12,966 nucleotides of DNA, from the NCBI GenBank assembly GCA_015679605.1, contig JAAAVE010000351.1, forward strand, positions 1 through 12,966, given 5' to 3'. Positions 1 through 7,900 of the stretch are shown here, piece by piece (position 1 is the first letter of the stretch; each line of letters opens with the position of its first letter). This DNA comes from Podila epigama. Taxonomy: Eukaryota; Mortierellomycota; Mortierellomycetes; Mortierellales; Mortierellaceae. The notes under the pieces are model-generated. The model had not been told where the DNA came from and did no database searches. It was given only the letters and a program-made list of their open reading frames with translations. The position numbers were made by a program, and so were the translations under genes.

Positions 1-55
1 CGTCATACTCGACTCTACAGGGCTGGACAAGCGTCATACTCGACTCTACAGGGCT
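1..55. repeat. 31-bp tandem duplication at the window edge
   Basis: A 24-bp segment at 1-24 is repeated exactly at 32-55, giving a period of 31 bp. The array may continue to the left of the window. Read on the + strand from base 2, the first copy encodes VILDSTGLDKR. This resembles VILDATGTLEKR, encoded by exon 5 and the start of exon 6 of the zinc-finger gene at 2290-4486, and the differences are mostly at synonymous positions. The period is not a multiple of three, so the second copy lies in another frame. The edge may therefore be a relic or the tail of a related gene, but the match is only about 11 residues. Confidence 0.7.
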
Positions 56-776
56 CAAGGCTGCGATGATGATGCGTGAGAAGTGAAGGCAGTTGTGCTG
101 CTCATCATAGAGGTGCACATTGCAAGCAATTGCCTATGACGGATACATCGTTCGTTCTTTGCTTGCGCAATGATAGACACGAGGGGACAATTGGAAATGT
201 ATGTTGGTGTTTTTGACAAACAAACAAGCAGGCAAGCCCAGGCACATGGATGTGGTCCGCGTTATTAAAAATTTATTTTCCTCTTCTCTGCTGCTCTCTT
301 GTCCAAATGTCCATCGCGACCTAACAGGTCAAATCCGCTGGTTGAGAGAGAAAGGTCAGCACATCTTCTACAAGACAAGTTCGAGACTGAATCAGTCTGT
401 ACCAATGATTGAGGAGAAAAAGACACCATATACGCACGTACAAAACGGATCGACGTACAAACGTACATTCACACGTGCAACACGAACAGAGTAGAGAAAA
501 CAAAGAGGGAGAGAGGGAAGAGAGTAAGGGAAAAGAGAGTGGGAGGCGCGGTAGAATGGTGTGGCATGACAGGTATATTGAATACTGGTCAATTCAAAGA
601 GGAGAGGGGATGGAGGAGAGGGAGGGAAAAAAGACCATGGGATTGATTTGATGGAAATGATTGAGCAACAGAATAACAGCGGTAAAGTGGGAAAGGGGCG
701 TGAGCAATGCAATGAACGATTGTTTGTTCAGTCAAGAACAGAGGTTCTCACATGCGAATCCATGGTCACTCAAGCA
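56..776. other. Intergenic, no gene recognised
   Basis: I see no convincing coding sequence on either strand; the open frames here are short and biased in composition. A purine-rich stretch on the + strand runs from about 485 to 640, so the minus strand is pyrimidine-rich, as is common in fungal promoters and 5' UTRs. It could serve a minus-strand gene to the left, but nothing else supports that. Confidence 0.5.
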
Positions 777-875
777 GAAGAAGAAGAAGAAGAAGAAGAA
801 GAAGAAGAAGAAGAAGAAGATGATGATGATGATGATGATGAGGAGGAGGAGGAGGAGGAGGAGGAGGAGGAGGAG
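777..875 (+). repeat. Compound microsatellite (GAA)14 (GAT)7 (GAG)12
   Basis: Three trinucleotide arrays abut without interruption: GAA at 777-818, GAT at 819-839 and GAG at 840-875. In the frame of an ATG at 648 they would encode 14 Glu, 7 Asp and 12 Glu, directly followed by TGA at 876-878. The sequence GTGAGT at 875-880, a good splice donor, overlaps the end. Whether it is translated is unknown; the 43 codons before the repeat do not look like a known protein. Confidence 0.9.
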
Positions 876-1398
876 TGAGTTTACCACCACACCCATGTTC
901 TCTGTCTTCTTCTGGAGGGATTCTTTTGGCTTCATTGCCTTGGGACATCCTTCGTAAGCATGGTCAATGTTTAATTTATCAAACTATTCTTTTCTTCCCG
1001 CTTACTCACATTTCCTTTACTACTGGTACAAGTGGAGATCGAACGTACATACGACCACCAGACAAATACCGTTGCTTGTCGTGTCGCTCATTCTATTCAT
1101 TCGCGCTCGATGGGTCCTTGTCCTTCGAGCTGCGATTTGATATCTTTATTGTGAGCAAAGAACGTTTTTTTTTTTTTTTTTTTTTGCGAAGCGTAAATCA
1201 AACAAGGAGCAGGAAAGGACTTCATACAATTCAGTAATGTATCCATACCTTGTGAATGGTTGCTGTTCGCTGTTGCTTGCTTGTTAAATAGATAAATAAA
1301 AAAATCCTTGACGTTGAGAACACAGTGACGAGAACACCGGCCCTAGAATCCAGTAGTCGAGTTTCATAAATCGTTTGAATCGTCCGCCGTTGTTGGAC

Positions 1399-1690
1399 TC
1401 AAGTACCTTCTGGCCTCAAATGAAACGCGTCAAGCTGAGACTCATCGACAGGCCTATCAATATCCAAATTTCTTGTCAGTGTAGTGGATGATATTCCTTC
1501 ATCGAAACCTAGGCAATGCATCTTCCGTATTGACCTTCAGTCGACGTCTTCTCTCAGTTCACAGGCACCAGCACGATGTCGTCGTGAATCACAAATTCTC
1601 TCTTGAAATGTGTTCGTTACAATTTGCTTGACGACACAGACCGTTTTCCTCTCAACGTAGGATATTTGCCCCTGAACTCTTTTTTTATTT
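1399..1690 (-). pseudogene. Possible decayed coding relic (unknown family)
   Basis: Minus-strand translation gives three stretches that read like protein but do not form one gene. About 1690-1600 reads ...QISYVERKTVCVVKQIV... . A frame shifted by one base then reads FVIHDDIVLVPVN and stops at 1554. A separate 40-codon frame runs from an ATG at 1521 to a stop at 1399 and contains LDIDRPVDESQLDAF. Balanced composition and lack of repeats set these apart from the low-complexity surroundings. I do not recognise a family, and short open frames arise by chance, so this is only a suspicion of a frameshifted remnant. Confidence 0.22.
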
Positions 1691-1832
1691 TATTTTTATT
1701 TTGGAGGGGTCTTCCCCATTGACACAGGTTGGTGACCTTCTCCAACGGTGTCGGATGAGAAAAATGCTGTTGTACCTGTTATCGTCTGTTTTTTTTTTTT
1801 TTTTTTTTTTTTTGGTTTTGCCCCTGACCTCT
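1665..1832. repeat. 16-bp direct repeats flanking a T-rich insert
   Basis: The sequence TTTGCCCCTGA-N-CTCT occurs at 1665-1680 and 1817-1832 (15 of 16 identical). Between the copies lies about 136 bp that starts with a T-rich block (1680-1701) and ends with T25 (1789-1813). On the minus strand the insert therefore begins with an A run and ends in an A/T-rich tail carrying AATAAA-like motifs. The arrangement resembles a target-site duplication around a small retroposon, but a local duplication is equally possible; no tRNA-like boxes or terminal inverted repeats were found. Confidence 0.4.
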
Positions 1833-2289
1833 GCACACGCCTCTTTTCAAGTTTGTTGCTGCATGATGATCTTACCAAAAAGAGCGACCATGCGAATTTC
1901 TAAAACTGTTCGAAATCCTTGATCTAATAAAAGCATTTGAACGACTCGAATCGAAAGCATTCGAGCTTTCCGAATCGACAAACAAGTGAGCTATTTTATC
2001 CATTTCAACGGCAGCGAAAGATGACCCACGCCATATGCACCAAAATCCTCTCTTTTAGCCTAACAAATAAACAAATAATTCAATTGCACCCCCTGAGAAA
2101 AAGAACAATGCCGAGCAAAAACCACTTTAGAAGAGCTTTCTCACGATGCGATGAAGGGAATGTGAGTAGTCTCGTTTGACGCTACCAGACACTTAAAAGC
2201 TGCATCTTTTCAGCAATTTTTTTTCACCTCACCTTTGCATTGTGTTTCTTGTCTTTACATTGTATTTCCATACCACAAAAATCTTCACA

Positions 2290-4486
2290 ATGAACAACAA
2301 GCCAGATCAAACAACCAACAGCACCCCCAAACCCGCGAACTGCACATTTCCTCCATGCACGTACGTCAACTCAGATTCACATGCGATGCGACAACATGTG
2401 TACATGAAGCATGTGGTGACTACACTGAGTGCTGGATCCTTTCAAGTCAATGGCATCCCTGAGTTCGATGGGGATAATGCGGTGTTGCGATGTTGCAACT
2501 GTGATGAGAAATTTGTAAACCGGAGAACATTTTCGTCGCACATCACGTCCATGAAGTGTCCATGGTGCAAGTGTTTATTTATGTTTAAATTCGATGTGTC
2601 CTCGAACGTTTGTCAGATTCTAATGGAATGTCTCCTCTTCTGAAGTCACCACCGCAGAAGGTCTAACCGAGGTCGAACTCCTTCAAGAAGATGAAACTTG
2701 TAAGATAAAACGATTTGCAATGTTAAGACGCTTTGCAATGTTATGATCAGCACTTCAATTATTTTCTCTAATACCTGTTTGCTTCCTTAGATGGTCCTGC
2801 AGCATCTGCTCTCCTGAAGAAGCTCTCTGAGGTCAACGCCGATGAAAGTTCCGGTTCTTCGGCATCATCTGGTAAATTTTGCAGTGAATTTTGAAGACAT
2901 GCTCATGTTTTTTGTACAATTGCGTTCTTACCCCCCTCTTTTATTTCAAATGATTGGGCCCTAATAGAAACCTGCGAAGATTCTCTCGCACCTGCACAAA
3001 GTAATGCTCGATCTGTGTAGAATTTTTTTCGGATACCTTTTGTCTTGGTTTGTCAATCAGAATACCAAGCTTTTAGAGACTCCTGTTAATCAAATTATGT
3101 TTTTCATCTTCTACATTTTGTAGGCGTTATTTTGGATGCGACAGGAACTTTAGAGAAGAGTATGTTTCTTGAGCTTTAGTTGATAGGGTTATTTATATAT
3201 GTGAAAGTTTGGTTTTCTCGAACGAGTTGATTTACTTTTTTATTTTTTTATAACTGTTTAAAGGAGTGGCCTCTTCAGACTTAACAGAAAGGGCGCCAAA
3301 AAGGGTTCAAACAAGAACTGACCTTCTCGTAACCCAGTCTGCTGACGGGTATTTCCAATTCGCCCTCAACTTCAGCATATCAGCCAGGGACCTTGGCCTC
3401 CACGCTCATAGAGCGGCGGAGTCCCAACAAGACATTTGCTCGCTGCTACAGAATTCGCCGTTCGTTGGTGCGCTTTCTCGCACAACATGGGTCGAGTTCC
3501 CGACATCACAGCGCCTCCCAGCGAAATGGGACGGCATCCTTTCTGGATGTTGGCTGGAAACGCCTTTGTTGAATTTCGCCACCGCAGTCCTGTTCGCAGG
3601 CTGCATTTTGTACAGCCCAAGAACGACCAAATCAATCCTCTGCCTCGTAGCAGAGTCGTACGGTCGTGGCCACGATGTGGACATCCACGCAGAAAAGCCA
3701 ATCTGCGTTGGTTCCTCGGTGTCCTCCATTTCCCAACCCTCAACTTCGGGGCTGTACCCCCAGGCCACTGTCTGCCGCATCCAAACGGACAAGAAAGACC
3801 GCCGCCTTGTCTTGGGCTGCAAGTATTTCAACATCCTCTTTACTGAGGTATGGCGCCTTGAGAAGGATTGCGCATCAGAGCGCGCCTTCACGGCCGGCAC
3901 TTGTGCAAGCGCATTTCCCTTTGCCGACAATGAAGATATCAGGATCTTCATTGATCAACGTTCTTTTGATTTGGCATTCGAAATCGCGTCGGGTGAGTTT
4001 GTCCCAAGGTTTCAGGTTGAGTCTCTTCGCCAGATCCGCTCCCATCTCTGCTCACCACACTCATTCAGGATGGGCCGAGCCGCGTCTCCTTTCCTCACAA
4101 ACATGGTTTCAGCACAAGCTGCAACTATTTTTACGCTGTCCATTGTACGTCCAGGTTCTGGAGATTCGTCCATGGTGTCATCACTCTTGTGTATGATTGC
4201 AAAGAAAGTAAATTCCAAGGGACGGGATGCCGTCATAAAAAAGCACGATCTTCTGGATGTGGTGAACAGTGTTTCACAAAGCCAAGTGGTGCATGTTCAT
4301 TTGAACAAGATCTTGTCTTTGTTCGAGGAGGAAGATGAAATCAAGATCATCTCAAGCAGCTGTTTCCGCCAACTTGAACCATTATTGGGCTCCCTCGCTG
4401 CAAGCTTGTCTTCGGCACTATATGCCTGCAACAGGGATATAGTAGTTCCCCTTGTTCATCAAGAACTGTCCAGACACTTGCAATGA
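2290..4486 (+). CDS. Zinc-finger protein of unknown function, six exons
   Basis: Proposed exons: 2290-2572, 2646-2699, 2791-2871, 2968-3000, 3124-3159 and 3264-4486 (TGA at 4484-4486); total 1710 nt, 569 residues. ATG at 2290 is the first in-frame ATG and follows CACA. Residues 18-41 hold a C2H2 finger (C18-x4-C23-x12-H36-x4-H41). Residues 68-93 hold a second, C2HC-like finger (C68-x2-C71-x12-H84-x5-C90) that runs into CPWC. Exons 2-5 encode an acidic, Ser-rich linker (about 95-163). Residues 164-569 form a largely globular region I do not recognise. All introns (73, 91, 96, 123, 104 nt) are phase 1, and CTAAT-type branch sites are visible in introns 1 and 2. The weakest junction is the intron 1 donor (GTTTAT). 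The fingers suggest nucleic-acid or protein binding; host gene versus domesticated element is undecided. It converges on the kinase gene. Confidence 0.72.
2573..2645 (+). other. Intron 1 of the zinc-finger gene, retention-tolerant
   Basis: This intron has donor GTTTAT, a TTCTAATG branch-like site near 2618-2625 and acceptor TGAAG. If it is kept in the mRNA, the exon 1 frame stays open for 23 more codons to TGA at 2641, giving a protein of about 117 residues with the fingers but no C-terminal region. The alternative donor GTGTTT at 2571 with acceptor CAG at 2616 fails, because it brings in a stop two codons later. Confidence 0.55.
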
Positions 4487-4557
4487 AGGTCATGCACCAT
4501 ATTTTTCTTTTTTATGTTATTATACACATTTTTATATTTTCCATTTCGATGATAGTC

Positions 4558-4563
4558 AATAAA
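4558..4563 (+). terminator. AATAAA polyadenylation signal, zinc-finger gene
   Basis: A canonical AATAAA lies 72 nt after the TGA of the zinc-finger gene, a usual distance for a fungal 3' UTR. It is followed by T-rich sequence. Cleavage is expected within the next 10-30 nt; this is inferred from position and motif only. Confidence 0.6.
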
Positions 4564-4573
4564 CAAGTTCATT

Positions 4574-4579
4574 TTTATT
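4574..4579 (-). terminator. Possible AATAAA signal for the kinase gene
   Basis: TTTATT on the + strand reads AATAAA on the minus strand, 344 nt beyond the kinase stop codon. I saw no other canonical signal nearer to that stop, but fungi often use degenerate ones, so use of this site is uncertain. If used, the kinase 3' UTR would run almost into the end of the zinc-finger transcript. Confidence 0.35.
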
Positions 4580-4922
4580 TCGATACACTTTTCTTATTTG
4601 CTTTCTCATTGATAGTTTTCTTTGTGAACGTTGATCCATGATCCTCACTGCACCTTTGGGGATGTCAAACATAAACTTTTTTCACAAAAATTAGATGGAC
4701 ATAAAGTAGACAGGGAGAAAAAAAAAAAAAGTACAAGTAAAAGTAAAAATAGAGAGATGGGGAGGTGAACTTGATAATGGAAACAGTGAAGAAAAAAGTG
4801 TCAAAAAATATGACACTTGTTGACATTTCGTAACAGATAAATTATATAAGAGTATAAAGAGACAGTGAAAAGAGAAAGAAAAAAAAAGAAATAAGGAAAG
4901 AATGACAGAAAACAATACTAGA

Positions 4923-7900
4923 TTACTTTTGCTTGACGATCTTGACATTAGGCGGCAGTGTTGGAATGTAACTGCCCTTGGATCCCAGATCCAAATCATT
5001 CAACACCGCATGGTAAAGGAACTTGTAAGCCCAAAGATTTCCCTTCATACGGCGAATATCCACGCAGTAAATGCCCTTCAGGTTCTTGATGCGGCACAAC
5101 TCAATAGAGAATCGGATCTCCTCACCAGAGTCAATCGATTCCTCACCATACAACGGTTCTGGTCCCGTATTGGTCTGTGTCATCATGGCGGCTCCAATCG
5201 TCGTCGTCGTTGCCAAAGCGGAACTGCCCGTCAGTGATGGGGGTGAGCCCGAACCACGACCCTCGCTCGAGGGTGCTGTCGTTGCTGGTGTCGCTGTCAG
5301 GGTAGATGGTGGTGGTGTCGATGTCGATGTCGATGTCGAGGCCGAGGTTGAACCAGCCTCGCCGGCCTCGTTTGTCGTATCGCTCATGGTCAAGCCAAGA
5401 CCCACAGGTGAAGCTCCTGCAGCACTCGTCTCTCCCGAGCTAACCCATACGCCATGGTCAGAGTCATTCTCCTTCCTTCCGGTCGTAGCAGTAGCTGTGG
5501 CCATGGCAGTAGCAGCTGTGGCCATGGCAGTAGCAGCTGTGGCCATGGCAGTAGCAGCTGTCATCACGGGAGGTGAAGGCGTCGCCAACAGATTCTGCGC
5601 GGTTCCGTTCATCACCTGGGGCAAATGGCGGCCAGCCGCCAATGTCGAGAGCTGAGGTACAGGTGGAACGGGTGGAGGCGAAGGCGACAAGTTAAGAGAC
5701 GTGCTGTTTCTCCACAGGAGCGACCGAATACCAGCTCTCCTCTTGCCTCCTGATGAGCCTCCCTTGGCAGACGTCCAGGCTTCACTATGAGAGTAGTTGC
5801 TGGACATGACACTGACATTGTCATCAGGAACGAACGCAGGTGAGCTCGTAGACGGACCACTTCCAGAAGATGCCTCCGCCCCTCCTTCGGATGAAACCCG
5901 GCGTCGGCGAACGCACTTTACTTTGAAATCGTTGTCGACACGGAACTCCATACCCAGACGCAAGATTGCCTTTTTGACCTCGAACATGATCTCGACAGGG
6001 TGGCGTGTCGAAAGCGCAGAAATCTCGACCGCACCAGAGTGGTACTTGAGCTTGGAATCGTTCCAGTTGATTGGAAGCTGGTTGTACATGGCCTGGAGGG
6101 CAGGGTCGATATTGGCAACCTGTTGCAGTTGTTGTTGCAGTTGTAGGGCTTGTTGTTGTTGTTGCTGCTGCTGCTGTTGTTGTTGAGGAGATTGTTGTTG
6201 AATGACAACCATGCTTCCCTGTTGTTCCTGATGTTTTCCGCTTTGAGGTTGCTGCTGCGTCGGCCGTTGACTGACATCCACAGTAGGCACAGGAACATCA
6301 GTAGTACCTGACGCTGGAGCCTGATTAAGAAAGTCAAGCTGAGGTCGTTCATTCTTGGCTATTATCATTTCATTGGCAAAGGAACATGATTAATAAAGTA
6401 TTAGTGACAAAGTATTTGATGAAAAAAAAAAAAAAAAAAAAAAAAAAGAAGCAACACTGCCTTGATGGCACACTATCTTACCAAACGATTTGCGGCGTAG
6501 CCAGCCCATGATCCTTTGAGCAGGATTTCCAGAGGAGGAGGAGGAGGAGGTCTCGCCAAGAGGCATAGGTGGACGGTTCTTGGTGATCTGCTGCTCCCGG
6601 TGTTCATTGGACCCTCCGATGAGAGACAGTGTCTTTCTCCTCTTTTGCTTCTGTGGTGGGCTATCCTTGATAACTTCTTGAGGCTTTTGACTAGAGGATG
6701 ATGTAGATTCCATACGTTCTGATGATTGACTCAATGGAGAGTTGGCCTGAGAAGGTTGGTCAATCTCTGACAAGGTGGAACCATGTGTCGTCTTGGGCGA
6801 GGAAGGATGGCTAGATTCGCTACCATTCTTCTTAGACAGGCCGCCCAAGAAGCCAAACAGACGTCCGGCAGATGAGTTGCCCTTGCGGTGGATTTTGTCA
6901 TAACTTGGCATGGCTGGGACGGGTGGTGGTGGGGTTGTTGGAATATGTTGTACAGGATGACTGGCGGGGACAGAACCAGGGCGAGTGGGGACGGGGGGTA
7001 TTTCGGATGAGGAGGCCTGACCGTTCAGTTTAGGTCCATTCTGCAAGAGAGATGGTGATGATTGTTGGAATTGGCTCTGGCTCTGGTTTTGGTGGTACAC
7101 ATTGGCCGACGCCACTGGTACTGGCTTCTCTTGAGGTACAGGCAGAGGTGGCGGCGGCTGCTGACGTGGCTGTGGCATTGCCATTTCATGATATAGTGGT
7201 TTGCTGTAAGGCTGGTGGTGGGTCATTGGCTCTCCGTGAATGGTTGTGGGACGGACACGGTTGTGTTGAGTAGGTCTGCGCTGAACGGTGACCGAAGGTA
7301 AATCGGCAACATAGTCCTGCGAGGGAGAAGTAACGACAGTACGCGCTGTCTGCTCGGGTGCCTTTGGTTCATGATGCTCGTGGACCACGGATTGGTCGTC
7401 TCTTCTGCTGGCTGCCAATGATGCAATGGACTGCGAGGTGACCATTCCCGACATCGATGAGGAACGAGCATGACCAAGGGACCGGTCTGGATGGTCAACA
7501 AGGGAAACAGGGGATCCTGTCGAAGGTGCAGAGACAACGTTCATCTGCTGGTCGCCATCCATGGTTTCGTCGCGATCTGCGCCTGACATCATTTCTGGCT
7601 CCATGACAATGTCCATGGATGTGTCCATAGCGTGGTCGACGGGTGAAGTCACCATGGAGTGGTCCACAGACACTTCCACGTCATCGATTTCCATGGCAGT
7701 GTCTGCAATGGGGACAAGAGGTCTGCCAGCCTCCCAAGAGGGAGCTGCATCCGGTACGGATTCGATCCAGATGGTGTGGCGACGGGGCATGACCTCATCT
7801 GCAGAGGGCCGTGGTGGTCCGGGGTTGGACGGGTAGTGTGAAGATGGCTTGGGCTCTGCAGCTCTGTTCTGTTTTTGTGGCGACCAGACAGTTCCGTTGA

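Larger units (their letters stand above)
876..2289. other. Intergenic region with T tracts and possible relics
   Basis: No intact gene is recognised. Contents: a run of 21 T at 1165-1185, a run of 25 T at 1789-1813, AATAAA on the + strand at 1295-1300 and 1926-1931, a 16-bp direct repeat at 1665/1817, and weak minus-strand coding relics between 1399 and 1690. The last 100 bases before 2290 form the presumed promoter and 5' UTR of the zinc-finger gene and include a short T tract near 2218. I cannot pick a TATA box with confidence. Confidence 0.5.
4487..4922. other. Convergent intergenic region (shared 3' ends)
   Basis: This 436-bp gap lies between the stop codons of the two convergent genes. 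It is AT-rich, has no open frame of note and contains an A-rich block near 4719-4731. It must hold the 3' ends of both transcripts. Confidence 0.7.

Noticed and set aside
201-494. 97-codon open frame on the + strand
   Set aside because: No domain, no splice context, composition unlike the two real genes, and overlapped by equally long frames on the other strand.
661-957. Open frame with Lys, Met and Arg runs over the trinucleotide array
   Set aside because: It is an off-frame translation of the microsatellite.
875-1237. 120-codon + strand open frame
   Set aside because: It starts inside the repeat region and runs through a T21 tract; no recognisable protein features.
1941-1985. Hairpin GAAAGC-ATTCGA-GCTTTC and nearby CGAATCGA motifs
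   Set aside because: A six-base stem is too short to support a functional element on its own.
2571-2616. Alternative intron 1 (donor at 2571, acceptor ending 2616) in the zinc-finger gene
   Set aside because: It leads to an in-frame stop two codons after the acceptor; donor 2573 with acceptor 2645 keeps the frame open.
3406-3951. 181-codon minus-strand open frame opposite the zinc-finger gene
   Set aside because: It is antisense to the long last exon, whose + strand frame is joined to upstream exons by consistent splice sites.
5071-5655. 194-codon + strand open frame rich in Val and Ala
   Set aside because: It is antisense to the low-complexity KA1 insert of the kinase and mirrors its repeats.
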